Shown here: one piece after another, positions 41,414-52,343 of the stretch | How the letters are laid out: every line of letters starts with the position of its first letter | Position numbering within the stretch: the stretch's first letter is position 1 | Source: Pseudonocardia sp. EC080619-01 | GTDB taxonomy: Bacteria > Actinomycetota > Actinomycetes > Mycobacteriales > Pseudonocardiaceae | Direction: 5' to 3' | Assembly (NCBI RefSeq): GCF_001420995.1 | Contig: NZ_CP012184.1 | Coordinates: 163,501-227,500, forward strand | DNA: 64,000 nucleotides | Translations under genes and position numbers: made by a program | The notes under the pieces: generated by a model | Seen by the model: the letters and a program-made list of their open reading frames with translations, nothing else | Told to the model about the DNA's origin: nothing | Database searches by the model: none

Positions 41414-42547
41414 CTATCCGTCCAGGTCGTCGATCGCGTCGATGTCGGGCAGCAGCGGCGCCAGCGGGGGCAGGTCCTGCACCGAGGAGAGCCCGAGCCG
41501 TTCGAGGAACAGCTCGGTCGTCCGGAACAGTGTCCCCCCCGTCTGTTCCTCGGTTCCCGCCTCCTCCACCAGCCCGCGGGTGAGCAGCGTACGGAGCACA
41601 CCGTCGCAGTTGACGCCCCGCACCGCGGCCACCCGCGCACGGGTCACCGGCTGCCGGTACGCCACGACGGCGAGGGTCTCCAGCGCCGCCCGGGTCAGCC
41701 GGGCACGCTGGCCGTCGAGCAACAGCTTCTCGACGTAGGGGGCGTAGCGGTCGCGGGTGTAGAACCGCCAGCCCTCACCCACCCGGCGCAGGTCGATGCC
41801 GCGGCGGTCCGCGGTGTACGCCAGCGACATCCGGTTGAGGGTCTGCCGGATCCGCGACGGCGTCTGGTTCAGCGTCGTGGCCAGGGAACCCTCGTCGACG
41901 GGTGAGTCGACGACGAGGAGGAGGGCCTCGAGGGCGAGCTCCAGCTCGGTGTCGTCGGCGAGGTCGTCGGGGTCGAGGTCCTCGGCGTCGGGCTCCCCGG
42001 TGCCGGGCTCCCCGGTGCCGGGCTCCCCGGTGCCGGGCTCCCCGGCCTCCTCGGCGGCGTCCTCGTCGGCGTCCTCATCGGGCCCGGCGGCCCCGGCGTC
42101 CTCGTGGCCGGCCTCGTCGCTCGGTGCACCGGACTCGCTCGGCTCCCCGGTATCGGCCCGCCCGGCCACCTCGGCCCGCTCAGCCACCTCGGCCCGCTCA
42201 GCCATCTCGGCCCGCTCCTCGTCGGCCCGCTCCTCGTCGGCCCGATCCGCCCCGTCGACCGGCTCCGCCACGCCCGGCTCGCTCTCTCCACCGCCGTCGA
42301 CCTGCACGGCATGGCCCTGACGAGGGCCGGAACGTGCACCCCGATCACCGGGGACGGGATCCTCCACCGGGCCGGCGTCGAGCGTGACGTCCGGGTCCTC
42401 GGAGGAGCCCTGGCGCAACGCTCGGTCCGCCTCGGGGGTGGGAGCAACCGCGTGGGGACTGCGCGGCACCGTCCGGCCGATCAGGCGCATCAGCTCGGAC
42501 GGGTCCTCCGGGTCGTCGGACCCCGGGCGGTCGTCCGGCTCAGTCAC
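41414..42547 (-). CDS. scpB: Segregation and condensation protein B with acidic repeat extension
   Basis: 377 residues. The ScpB winged-helix core occupies the C-terminal ~185 residues (LALEALLLVVDSPVDEGSLA, YRQPVTRARVAAVRGVNCDG, GTLFRTTELFLERLGL). Ahead of it is a ~190-residue acidic, low-complexity extension containing three direct GTGEP repeats and Ala-Glu-Arg-rich repeats. ScpB binds the ScpA-SMC kleisin complex. GTG 42547 overlaps the scpA end by eight bases. The extension is unusual for the family and should be disordered. Confidence 0.92.
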   Translation of the reverse strand: MTEPDDRPGSDDPEDPSELMRLIGRTVPRSPHAVAPTPEADRALRQGSSEDPDVTLDAGPVEDPVPGDRGARSGPRQGHAVQVDGGGESEPGVAEPVDGADRADEERADEERAEMAERAEVAERAEVAGRADTGEPSESGAPSDEAGHEDAGAAGPDEDADEDAAEEAGEPGTGEPGTGEPGTGEPDAEDLDPDDLADDTELELALEALLLVVDSPVDEGSLATTLNQTPSRIRQTLNRMSLAYTADRRGIDLRRVGEGWRFYTRDRYAPYVEKLLLDGQRARLTRAALETLAVVAYRQPVTRARVAAVRGVNCDGVLRTLLTRGLVEEAGTEEQTGGTLFRTTELFLERLGLSSVQDLPPLAPLLPDIDAIDDLDG

Positions 42548-43820
42548 CGGTCGTCCCGGCCCTCTCGCCGTGCACGGTGCCGCCGTCCACGGCGGGCCTG
42601 CCCACGCCGCCCGAACCGGAGTCGCCGGGGCCGGAGTCGCCCGGGCCGGAGTCCCCGGAGTGGGAGTCGACGAGGTCGGAGTCGGAGTCGCCGTACTCGG
42701 GGTCGTCCACCCAGGTGTCGTCCGCGGCCGAGTCGACCGCGTCGGAGTCGTCCGCGTCGGAGTCGTCCACCCAAGGGTCGTCCGCGGCCGAGTCCGCCCC
42801 GGGACCCTCGCCGTCGGGATCGTCCGCGGCGGGGTCACCGACGTCCTCGGAACCACCCGGAGCGGAACCCTCGGCACCGGAGCCGTCGCCGCCGTCGTCG
42901 ACGCGGTTCTTCTTGCGCCGCCGCCGGTTCCGCGCCCGCACGGCCTCCTCCGCGGCCGCCGCCTCGTCCTCCAGTGCGGCCGCGTAGGCGACGGGGTCGT
43001 CGGTACGGTCCGCGGTCCAGGTGACGGTCAGGTCGGCGAAGGGCTCCGGCTGCTCCAGCGCGACCGACCGCTCCCGGTACAGCTCCAGCAGCGCCATGAA
43101 CCGGGCGATGACCTCGATCGTCGCCACGCAGTCCGCGGTGAGGTCGGCGAAGCTCGCGACCCGGTCGACGGCGAGCCGGTCGCGCAGCAGCTGTGCGTGC
43201 TCGGGCACCGACACGTGCACCGCGTGCAGGTGGTCGACGCCCACCTCCTCCGGCGGCCGCGGCCGGAACACGGCGGCGGCCAGCTCGGCGAACGCCTGCG
43301 CGTCCACCCCGAGGAGCACCTCGGGCAGGAGGTCGGCGTACCGGTCCTCGATCGACACCGAGCGCGGGAAGCGGCGCAGCGCACCGTTCTCCAGCTCGAC
43401 GAACAGCTGCGCGGCCTGCTTGTAGGCCCGGTACTGCAGCAGCCGCGCGAACAGCAGGTCACGGGCCTCGAGCAGGGCGAGGTCGTCCTCGTCGTCGACC
43501 TCGGCGCCCGGGACGAGCCGGGCCGCCTTCAGGTCGAGCAGGGTCGCCGCGACGACCAGGAACTCGGTGGTCTCGTCGAGGTCGAAGTCGTCGCCGAGGT
43601 CCGCGAGGTGGGCGATGAAGTCGTCGGTGACCTTGTGCAGCGCCATCTCGGTGACGTCGAGCTCGTGCTTGCCGATCAGCTGCAGGAGCAGGTCGAACGG
43701 GCCCTCGAAGTTCGCCAGCCGCACGGTGAACCGGCGGCTGCGCGGGGAGGCGACGTCGCCGTCGTCGAGGTTCTCCGGAAGGGCGGCACCCTCGCCCGGC
43801 CCGTCGGCGAGCAGCGTCAC
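42540..43820 (-). CDS. scpA: Segregation and condensation protein A with acidic tail
   Basis: 426 residues. The kleisin core covers about 30-290 (FTVRLANFEGPFDLLLQLI, HELDVTEMALHKVTDDF, LLDLKAARLVPG). The last ~110 residues are a disordered Asp/Ser/Gly tail with DSGPGDSGPGDSG and WVDD repeats. ScpA bridges SMC heads in chromosome condensation and origin segregation. The GTG start overlaps the parA stop as GTGA. The paired acidic extensions in ScpA and ScpB are adjacent on the DNA and alike in composition. Confidence 0.93.
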   Translation of the reverse strand: MTLLADGPGEGAALPENLDDGDVASPRSRRFTVRLANFEGPFDLLLQLIGKHELDVTEMALHKVTDDFIAHLADLGDDFDLDETTEFLVVAATLLDLKAARLVPGAEVDDEDDLALLEARDLLFARLLQYRAYKQAAQLFVELENGALRRFPRSVSIEDRYADLLPEVLLGVDAQAFAELAAAVFRPRPPEEVGVDHLHAVHVSVPEHAQLLRDRLAVDRVASFADLTADCVATIEVIARFMALLELYRERSVALEQPEPFADLTVTWTADRTDDPVAYAAALEDEAAAAEEAVRARNRRRRKKNRVDDGGDGSGAEGSAPGGSEDVGDPAADDPDGEGPGADSAADDPWVDDSDADDSDAVDSAADDTWVDDPEYGDSDSDLVDSHSGDSGPGDSGPGDSGSGGVGRPAVDGGTVHGERAGTTGD

Positions 43821-44701
43821 CGGGCGATGACCTCGCGGGCCAGCATCCGGTACGCCGCGGCCGCGTGCGACGTCGGCGCCCACGAGGTGATCGGTTCCCC
43901 GGCGACCGTCGTCTCCGGGAACTTGATCGTCCGGTTGATGACGGCGTCGAACACCTTCTCGCCGAACGCCTCGACGACCCGGTCGTGCACCTCCTTGGTG
44001 TGCAGCGTCCGGGTGTCGAACATCGTCGGGAGGACGCCGAGCAGCTGCAGGTCCGGGTTGAGCCGGTCGGTGACCTTGTCGATCGTGTCCATCAGCAGCG
44101 CCACCCCACGCAGCGAGAAGAACTCGCAGGCCAGCGGGATGAGCACCTCGTCGGCGCAGGCCAGGGCGTTGATCGTCAGCAGGCCCAGCGACGGCTGGCA
44201 GTCGATGAGCACGATGTCGTAGTCCGGCAGGAACCGCTTGAGCGAGCGCCCGAGCGCCTGCTCCCGGCCCACCTCGGTGACGAGCTGGACCTCGGCCGCC
44301 GACAGGTCGATGTTCGACGGCAGCAGGTCCAGGTTCTCGACACCGGTGTCCTGCAGCACGTCGTCCGGGTCGGCGTCGCGCTCCATCAGCAGGTTGTAGA
44401 TCGTCGACTCGAGCTGGTGCGGCTGCACACCCAGCCCGACCGACAGCGCTCCCTGCGGGTCGAAGTCGACGAGCAGCACCTTGCGGCCGTACTCGGCGAG
44501 TGCGGCGCCGAGGTTGATGGTCGACGTCGTCTTGCCGACGCCGCCCTTCTGGTTCGCGACGGCGATCACGCGGGCCGGGCCGTGGACGTCGAGCGGCGCC
44601 GGTTCGGGCGCGCGGCTGCTGGTCCCGGGCGATCCCCCGGTGGCGTCCGGCTCGCCGGACGCGTCGTCGAGCCGGCCCTGGGATTCCGGCGTCGGATTCA
44701 T
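43817..44701 (-). CDS. ParA-family chromosome-partitioning ATPase
   Basis: 294 residues. The deviant Walker A is NQKGGVGKTTSTINLGAAL, with LLVDFDPQGALSVGLG and DIVLIDCQPSLG following. A ~45-residue disordered N-terminal leader precedes the domain. No parB or parS-like site is adjacent; as in Mycobacterium the scpA-linked ParA paralogue is separate from the origin-proximal parAB. It is coupled to scpA by a four-base overlap and probably acts in nucleoid organisation. Confidence 0.9.
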   Translation of the reverse strand: MNPTPESQGRLDDASGEPDATGGSPGTSSRAPEPAPLDVHGPARVIAVANQKGGVGKTTSTINLGAALAEYGRKVLLVDFDPQGALSVGLGVQPHQLESTIYNLLMERDADPDDVLQDTGVENLDLLPSNIDLSAAEVQLVTEVGREQALGRSLKRFLPDYDIVLIDCQPSLGLLTINALACADEVLIPLACEFFSLRGVALLMDTIDKVTDRLNPDLQLLGVLPTMFDTRTLHTKEVHDRVVEAFGEKVFDAVINRTIKFPETTVAGEPITSWAPTSHAAAAYRMLAREVIAR

Positions 44702-44891
44702 GCGGTCTCCGGTCTCCTCGTGGGGTGCGTACCGGGTCTCGGATCAGTGGCGGCGATCCTGGACCCGCACTGTAGGAACCGCCCCCACGTGCGGCAACGC
44801 GCCTCGCCGTACACGGCGCGAACTGGTGTCGGATCACCTTACCCGCGGGGTACGACGGGCCCGCGGAGCCCGGGGCGCGGCGTGTCGGTCG

Positions 44892-45575
44892 TCAGCCGCC
44901 GGGGGCGACGGTGACGCTGCCGGCCGTGCTGCGGGCGGTGATGCGGTGGTCGGCGCCGGGCTGGTCGGGCACTCCGACGTCGGTCGAGCCGGCGGTCGTC
45001 TCCGCCGACACGTCGTACACCGGACCGACGGGTACCCGGACGGTCACCGACCCGGCCGTCGACTCGGCGGTGACGTCCGGCGCGGCGGCGGCGAAGCCCA
45101 GCTCGACGCCGCCGGCGCTCGAGCTCGCGGTGACGGCGCCCGGCCCGAGACCGCTGCCCCGCACCGCGCCGGCCGACGAGCGCAGCTCCTGCTCACCGGT
45201 GATCCCGGAGACGTCGATCCCGCCCGCGGCGAGGTCGGCCCGCACGGACGCCGCCGCCGGGACGGTCACGACCAGCCCGGCCTGGCACCGCTCGCGGCCG
45301 TCGTCCGGGCAGCGGACGGTGATCCGCAGGACGTCGCCGTCGAGGCGGTGCTCGACCTGCGGGCGCGCGTCCCCGGTCCAGCGCAGGTCCTGCTCGACCG
45401 ACGCCTGCTCCCCCGCGGCGAGCCGCAGCGCACCGGCGTCGGAGTCGATCTCGACCCTCGTCACCGCCCCGTCGATCCGGTCGGTGACGCTCTCCCGCTG
45501 TTCCGGTCCCGCCCCGCCGCATCCGGCCATCGCCAGCGCCGCGGCCGCCCCGACCACCCACACCCCGTATCGCAT
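44892..45575 (-). CDS. Lipoprotein with DUF4097-like beta-repeat domain
   Basis: 227 residues. The N-terminus (RYGVWVVGAAAALAMAGC) is a lipoprotein signal with lipobox ALAMAGC. The mature part consists of short beta repeats with SSAGAVRG, AGGVELGFA, STAGSVTVRV and TTAGSTDVGV, typical of the DUF4097 putative-adhesin solenoid. It should be anchored on the outside of the cytoplasmic membrane. Function in the family is unknown. It lies between parA and xerD on the same strand. Confidence 0.78.
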   Translation of the reverse strand: MRYGVWVVGAAAALAMAGCGGAGPEQRESVTDRIDGAVTRVEIDSDAGALRLAAGEQASVEQDLRWTGDARPQVEHRLDGDVLRITVRCPDDGRERCQAGLVVTVPAAASVRADLAAGGIDVSGITGEQELRSSAGAVRGSGLGPGAVTASSSAGGVELGFAAAAPDVTAESTAGSVTVRVPVGPVYDVSAETTAGSTDVGVPDQPGADHRITARSTAGSVTVAPGG

Positions 45576-45628
45576 CGGTTCCGGAACGTAGCGGTCCGGG
45601 TTCGCGGCCCCGCACGCGGGCCCGGGCA

Positions 45629-46552
45629 TCACCCCAGGGCGCGGGGGTGGGCGGTGGCGTAGACCTCGCGCAGGGTGTCGACGGTGACGTGGGTGTAGAT
45701 CTGGGTGGTCGCCACCGAGGCGTGCCCGAGGAGCTCCTGGACGACGCGGACGTCGGCCCCTCCGGACAGCAGGTGCGTCGCGAAGCAGTGCCGCAGCGTG
45801 TGCGGCGAGACGGCGGCGACGACGGCCGGTCCGAGCCCCGACGCCTCGGCCGCCGCCCGGAGCGCGTGCCACGCACTCTGCCGCGACATCCGCCCGCCGC
45901 GGGCGTTGAGCAGCAACGCGGGCGAACCGGTGCCGCGCCCGGCGAGGTCCGGACGGGCGCGCACCCGGTAGGCGTCGACGGCGGCCAGCGCGGGCCGTCC
46001 CACCGGGACGATCCGCTGCTTGTCCCCCTTGCCGTGCAACAGGATCGTGCGGGCCCCGGGATCGAGGTCGTCGAGGTCGGCGCCGACGATCTCGGAGATC
46101 CGCCCGCCGGTGGAGTACAGCAGCTCCAGCAGCGCCCGGTCCCGGAGACCGGTGGGCCCGTCCGCGACGCACCCGGCGAGGAGCTGGTCCACCTGGTCGA
46201 CCGTCAGCGCCGTCGGCAGCCGCGACGGCAGCGACGGCGGCGCCACCCCGGCCGCGACGTCGGCCGGCACGGTCCCCTCCAGGACCGCGAACCGGTGCAG
46301 GCCGCGCACGGCGGCGAGCGCCCGGGCCGCCGACGACGCGGCCAGTGGCCGCTCCCCCGTCCGCAGCGCCGTCACGAACCCGGCCACGTCGGTCTCACGG
46401 ACCCGGCCCAGGTCGTCGATCCCGGCGTCGGCCAGGTGCGCGACGTAGCGGTCCAGGTCGAGGCGGTACGAGCGCAGGGTGTTCTGCGCACGTCCGCGTT
46501 CGACGGCGAGGTGGCCGAGGTAGTCCTCGACGACCCGCTCCGGCGCGGGCAT
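45629..46552 (-). CDS. xerD: Site-specific tyrosine recombinase XerD
   Basis: 307 residues. An N-terminal SAM-like domain ([20 protein letters not shown]) is followed by the catalytic domain with Arg in [10 protein letters not shown], Lys in [39 protein letters not shown] with the nucleophile Tyr. It resolves chromosome dimers at dif together with XerC. Its position downstream of the nudix and pyrG region matches the mycobacterial order (Rv1701), though an LLM oxidoreductase and a TM2 gene are inserted here. Confidence 0.92.
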   Translation of the reverse strand: MPAPERVVEDYLGHLAVERGRAQNTLRSYRLDLDRYVAHLADAGIDDLGRVRETDVAGFVTALRTGERPLAASSAARALAAVRGLHRFAVLEGTVPADVAAGVAPPSLPSRLPTALTVDQVDQLLAGCVADGPTGLRDRALLELLYSTGGRISEIVGADLDDLDPGARTILLHGKGDKQRIVPVGRPALAAVDAYRVRARPDLAGRGTGSPALLLNARGGRMSRQSAWHALRAAAEASGLGPAVVAAVSPHTLRHCFATHLLSGGADVRVVQELLGHASVATTQIYTHVTVDTLREVYATAHPRALG

Positions 46553-46556
46553 CCCC

Positions 46557-47549
46557 TCAGCCCCGCAGTGCCGGCACGACCTCGCGCTCGAACAGCTCGA
46601 TGCCGGACCGGTCGTAGGCGGCCTCCGGGAAGTAGAAGATGCCGTAGCTCATGCCCTCGTCCTGCAGGGCGGAGAGCTTCTCGACGATCTGCTCCGGGGT
46701 CCCGACGCCGGGCAGCCCGCGGAACGCGCCCAGCGCGCCCTCGGCCTTCTCCGCGCCGACGATCGGCTCGAGCCGGGCCCGGAGCTGCTGCAGCCGGTCC
46801 TCGACCTCCGCCTCGGTGGTGCCGATCGCGACGTTGTAGTTCGCCGACCGGACGATCGCGTCGTAGTCGGTGCCGAGCTCGGCGCAGTGCCCGGCCAGCA
46901 CCGACGACTTGTGCCGGAAGCCCTCGAGCGTGCCGTCGAAGTTGGTGTACTGCGCGTAGCGTGCCGCGATCTTCAGCGTGACCTTCTCACCGCCACCGGC
47001 GATCCAGAGCGGGATGCCGCCGTCCTGCAGCGGGCGGGGCGCGACGATGGCGCCGTCGACCTGGTAGTGCCTGCCGTCGAGGGTGGCCCGGCCGTCCCGC
47101 CACGCCTGCGCGAAGATCTGCACGCCCTCGTCGAGCATCCCGAGCCGCTCACCCGGCCGCGGGAAGCCGTAGCCGTAGGCGCGCCACTCGTGCTCGTACC
47201 AGCCGCCGCCGATGCCCATCTCGACCCGGCCCTTCGAGATCACGTCGGTCGTCGCGGCGACCTTCGCCAGGTAGGCGGGGTTGCGGTAGGCCATGCAGGT
47301 GCACATCTGGCCGAGCCGGACCCGATCGGTCGTCGCGGCGAACGCCGCCATCAGGCTCCAGGCCTCGTGGCAGGCCTCGTCGGTCGGCTCCGGGACGGTG
47401 TGGAAGTGGTCGTAGACCCACACCGACTCCCAGGTGTCGCCGCGGTCGGCGTACTCGGCGAGCCCGCGCATCACGTCCCACTGTGCGGTGGGATCGATGC
47501 CGACGAGATCGAGCCGCCAGCCCTGGGGAACGAAGAGTCCGAATCGCAT
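46557..47549 (-). CDS. LLM-class F420-dependent oxidoreductase
   Basis: 330 residues with a TIM-barrel luciferase-like layout: [13 protein letters not shown] at the start, [55 protein letters not shown] and [10 protein letters not shown]. Such enzymes use F420 (or FMN) to oxidise alcohols or alkanals; substrate is unknown. It is followed by xerD four bases later and diverges from a TM2-domain gene. Confidence 0.85.
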   Translation of the reverse strand: MRFGLFVPQGWRLDLVGIDPTAQWDVMRGLAEYADRGDTWESVWVYDHFHTVPEPTDEACHEAWSLMAAFAATTDRVRLGQMCTCMAYRNPAYLAKVAATTDVISKGRVEMGIGGGWYEHEWRAYGYGFPRPGERLGMLDEGVQIFAQAWRDGRATLDGRHYQVDGAIVAPRPLQDGGIPLWIAGGGEKVTLKIAARYAQYTNFDGTLEGFRHKSSVLAGHCAELGTDYDAIVRSANYNVAIGTTEAEVEDRLQQLRARLEPIVGAEKAEGALGAFRGLPGVGTPEQIVEKLSALQDEGMSYGIFYFPEAAYDRSGIELFEREVVPALRG

Positions 47550-47658
47550 TCCCCGAGCCTAGGGCGACGGGCCGCCGCCGTCCGTCACGCCACGGTGTGG
47601 CGGGTCGCCCGGCGCGGAACGTCGCCGGTGGACGGTCCGGGCGGATACCGTCGCGTCC

Positions 47659-48648
47659 ATGAGCACGCGACCGATCGGCTACGCCGAGCAGGAGGACGCG
47701 GTGCGGGCCCTGTCCCGGCACTACACGGGCGGACGACTGGACGTCGACGCGTTCGACGACCGGGTCCGGCGGGCCCGCGCGGCGACGACGGTCGCGGACC
47801 TCGCACCGCTGTTCGGCGACCTGCCCGAGCCGCACCCGGACGCCCTGCGGGACACCGGCGGCGCGAGCGGTGCGTCCACCGACGGCACCCCGACGGATAC
47901 CGGCAGCCCGGACCGCGCCGGAGACGGAGACACCGGCACCGGGGGCGCGGAGGCGACCGCCCGCATCCGCCCACCGGATCCGACACTCTCCGCGCCGGCG
48001 GAGCCGGACCCGTCCGGTCACCCCGCCGCGGGCCCCTACCCCGACTCCTCCCCGACGACGGGGCAGCCGCACCCGGGCTCGCCGTGGTCGGCGTACGACG
48101 ACTCCCCGGCCCACGGCGGCGACGCGTACGGCGCACCGGGCGGCCCTGCCGGCCCGGCCGGACCCGGGTACGGAGCTCCGGGGTACGGGCCCCCCGGTCC
48201 GGACACCCCGGGGTACGGCGCGGGTTACGGAGCCGGCTTCGAGGGCGGCTGGGGAGCCGCGGGATACCAGCCCGGCTACGGCCCCGGGCCCGGGCAGGCG
48301 CCGGGAGCTCCCGGGTGGGCGCCGGGCCCGGGCGGACCGGCATACCCGCCGCACGCGGGCCCGCCCGCCTACGGCCCCTACGGCTACGACCCGGCCGCAC
48401 CGTTCGGCCGCGAGGCCTGGTCCGGGCGGCCGTACTCGGACAAGCAGAAGATCGTCGCCGGGTTGCTGCAGCTGTTCCTGCCGTTCGGGATCGGCCGCTT
48501 CTACTCCGGCCACACCGGGCTCGCGATCGCCCAGCTGCTCGTCATGATCTTCACGTTCGGGCTGGGCGCGATCTGGAGCTTCATCGACGGGATCGTGATC
48601 CTCGCGGGCAGCCCCACCGATCCCGACGGCAGGCCGTTGCGGCCGTAG
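47659..48648 (+). CDS. DUF1707- and TM2-domain membrane protein
   Basis: 329 residues. An N-terminal DUF1707 motif (RPIGYAEQEDAVRALSRHYT, DVDAFDDRVRRARAATTVAD) precedes a ~190-residue Pro/Gly/Tyr-rich disordered linker with GYGPPGPDTPGYGAGYGAG-like repeats. It ends in a TM2 domain with two membrane helices (KIVAGLLQLFLPFGIGRFYS, FTFGLGAIWSFIDGIVIL). Both ends are common in actinobacterial membrane proteins; function unknown. It is the only forward gene in this core block and diverges from the LLM gene. Confidence 0.83.
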   Translation: MSTRPIGYAEQEDAVRALSRHYTGGRLDVDAFDDRVRRARAATTVADLAPLFGDLPEPHPDALRDTGGASGASTDGTPTDTGSPDRAGDGDTGTGGAEATARIRPPDPTLSAPAEPDPSGHPAAGPYPDSSPTTGQPHPGSPWSAYDDSPAHGGDAYGAPGGPAGPAGPGYGAPGYGPPGPDTPGYGAGYGAGFEGGWGAAGYQPGYGPGPGQAPGAPGWAPGPGGPAYPPHAGPPAYGPYGYDPAAPFGREAWSGRPYSDKQKIVAGLLQLFLPFGIGRFYSGHTGLAIAQLLVMIFTFGLGAIWSFIDGIVILAGSPTDPDGRPLRP

Positions 48649-48663
48649 CCGCGGTGCCGGTCG

Positions 48664-49302
48664 TCAGTCGTCGCCGTCGCGGCGGCGGGCGAAACGCTCC
48701 GGCCGGTCGGTCCACGCGGTGCCGGGCGGCCGGGGTTCGAACTCGCCCGCCAGCACCGAGCGGGCGGCAAGCAGCCCGGCGCAGGACACCGCGTTGACGA
48801 TCTCGCCGGAGAACACCATCCCGACGGCGTCCTCCAGTGCGATCCAGCGCAGCTCGAGATCGGCCTCCTCGTCGTCGCCCAGGTCGGGGCGCGGCTTCTC
48901 GACGAGGTCGCGGGCCAGGAAGATCCGCACGGACTCGTCGGAGAACCCGGGCGACGGGACGACGTCGAGCAGCACCGACCAGTCCGACGCCGTCAGCCCG
49001 GCCTCCTCGGTCAGCTCCCGGTCGGCGGTGACGGCGGGGTCCTCGCCGGCCACGTCGAGCAGGCCCGCGGGCAGCTCCCACAGCCGTCGTCGCACGGCGT
49101 GCCGGTACTGGTGCAGCATCCGCACCCGGCGGTGCTCGTCGACGGCGACGATCGCGACCGCACCGGGGTGCTCCAGGATCTCCCGGGTCGCGACACGGCC
49201 ACCGGGCATCACGACCCGGTCGGAGCGCAACGCCATGACCCGGCCCGAGTAGATGTCGGTGGCCGAACGGACCGGGAAGTCGTGCTCGCCGGGGCGGGTC
49301 AC
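48664..49302 (-). CDS. Nudix hydrolase (ADP-ribose pyrophosphatase type)
   Basis: 212 residues. The Nudix box lies in GLLDVAGEDPAVTADRELTE followed by EAGL, preceded by QYRHAVRRRLWELPAG as in ADP-ribose pyrophosphatases such as Rv1700. It should cleave ADP-ribose or a related nucleoside diphosphate derivative. The GTG start at 49302 fits the family start (HDFPVRSATDIYSGRVMALR follows). It lies downstream of pyrG on the same strand, the conserved order. Confidence 0.88.
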   Translation of the reverse strand: MTRPGEHDFPVRSATDIYSGRVMALRSDRVVMPGGRVATREILEHPGAVAIVAVDEHRRVRMLHQYRHAVRRRLWELPAGLLDVAGEDPAVTADRELTEEAGLTASDWSVLLDVVPSPGFSDESVRIFLARDLVEKPRPDLGDDEEADLELRWIALEDAVGMVFSGEIVNAVSCAGLLAARSVLAGEFEPRPPGTAWTDRPERFARRRDGDD

Positions 49303-49625
49303 CGGGACACCGCCGCGCGCACGGGTGCGGGAACGCTGAACGAGACGATCACGCCTCGCACAGTAGTGGCCGGGCGGCGCCTCCCGCGCTCCCGACGACG
49401 GCGGCCGGCGACGCGCACCGCCCGGCGGTCCCCGGCACGCGCCGGATGGGTAGCGGCTCGCCCGGCCCGGTGCGGCAGCCGCACCCGGCCGTCCGGCGCG
49501 AGTCGGCCCGGCACGCGGGTCGTGGCCCGGACCGCCCGACACGGCCGACGGGGACGCGGGCGGCGCCCGGAGACACGAACGGCGGCCGTCCCCGGACCGG
49601 GACGGCCGCCGTCGGCGCGGGTGGA
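49303..49625. other. 323-bp pyrG-nudix intergenic region
   Basis: It holds the pyrG terminator hairpin at its right end (49581-49610) and presumably the nudix promoter. The rest is extremely GC-rich without a convincing gene. Confidence 0.4.
49581..49610 (-). terminator. pyrG terminator hairpin
   Basis: GGCGGCCGTCCC and GGGACGGCCGCC form a perfect 12-bp stem with a 6-base loop, 15 bases beyond the pyrG stop. No T-tract follows. Confidence 0.65.
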
Positions 49626-51407
<1,782 letters not shown>

Positions 51408-51425
51408 TCAGCCTACCGATCGCGC

Positions 51426-52343
51426 TCAGAGGGTCGGAACCGGGCCCGTGGAACCCGCGCCGGAGCCGTACTGACCGGCCCGTCCGGCGTTGCGCTCGGC
51501 GAGCGCGAGGACGGTCGCGACCCGGCCTGCCGAGGTGCCGACGCCGTCGACGGTCGACGGTCCGGGTCCCTGGCCGGCGTCCGCGCGGACGGCCCCCACG
51601 GCCGACGACGGGCCGGCGTCCCGTCCGGCGAGCACCGCCCCGGCGCCGCGGCGGTCCAGCTCGTCGGCGAGCCCGGCGGCGGTCGCCGCGGACCCCGCGG
51701 CGTCGACACCGCCGAACGCGCCGCCGGTGACGACGACGGCGAGCCGCCCGGCGGACAGCTCCCCCTCCGGCGTCTCGGCGAAGCCACCCCCGGCGAGCCC
51801 GGCGACGACCGCACCGGCCTGCTGCGGGTCCGGCGCGGCCCCGCCCTGCGGGGCGAGCAGCGCGGAGCCGAGCAGGCCACCGGCGAGCGCTCCGGCGTCC
51901 GACGACGCCGGCAGCTGCGCCCCGGCGGGCAGCAGCCGCGCGGACAGGTCCCGCAGCTGGTCGGCGCGGGCCGGGTCGGTGACCGCCGGGGTGAGCACGA
52001 CCTCGCCCGCGACGCTGCCACCGGCGGTGGTGATCAGCTCGGCGACGGCGCGCGTGTCGGCCGGGTCGGCCCCGAGCGCGACGACGGTGACGGGAACCCC
52101 GGCGAGCTTCTCCCTGACCAGCCCGGGCGCGGTGCGCGCGGTGAACTCGTCGCTCGCCCGCTGCTGCGCCGCGAGCGTGTCCCGCTCGGTGCGCAGCTGG
52201 TCGATCTCACCGGTGCCGGTGGTCGACGCGACCGTGCTCGCGATCCGCTGCGGCAGCCCGACGGTCGCGACGGCGACCCCGGCGGCCAGTGCCAGCACGA
52301 AGACGGCGACCAGGGCGATCCGGTGGTAGCGCCGCGAGATCAC
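51426..52343 (-). CDS. mctB: MctB-family copper-related envelope protein
   Basis: 305 residues. One N-terminal membrane helix (RIALVAVFVLALAAGVAVAT) is followed by a coiled-coil stretch (GTGEIDQLRTERDTLAAQQR) and an Ala/Gly-rich extracytoplasmic domain. This matches the MctB family (Rv1698), linked to copper tolerance in mycobacteria. GTG 52343 overlaps the steA stop as GTGA, the conserved steA-mctB pairing. The mechanism of copper handling in the family is not settled. Confidence 0.85.
   Translation of the reverse strand: MISRRYHRIALVAVFVLALAAGVAVATVGLPQRIASTVASTTGTGEIDQLRTERDTLAAQQRASDEFTARTAPGLVREKLAGVPVTVVALGADPADTRAVAELITTAGGSVAGEVVLTPAVTDPARADQLRDLSARLLPAGAQLPASSDAGALAGGLLGSALLAPQGGAAPDPQQAGAVVAGLAGGGFAETPEGELSAGRLAVVVTGGAFGGVDAAGSAATAAGLADELDRRGAGAVLAGRDAGPSSAVGAVRADAGQGPGPSTVDGVGTSAGRVATVLALAERNAGRAGQYGSGAGSTGPVPTL

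Noticed and set aside
44702..44891. Possible parS site upstream of parA
   Set aside because: No sequence close to the parS consensus (TGTTNCACGTGAAACA) is present; this ParA is the scpA-linked paralogue.
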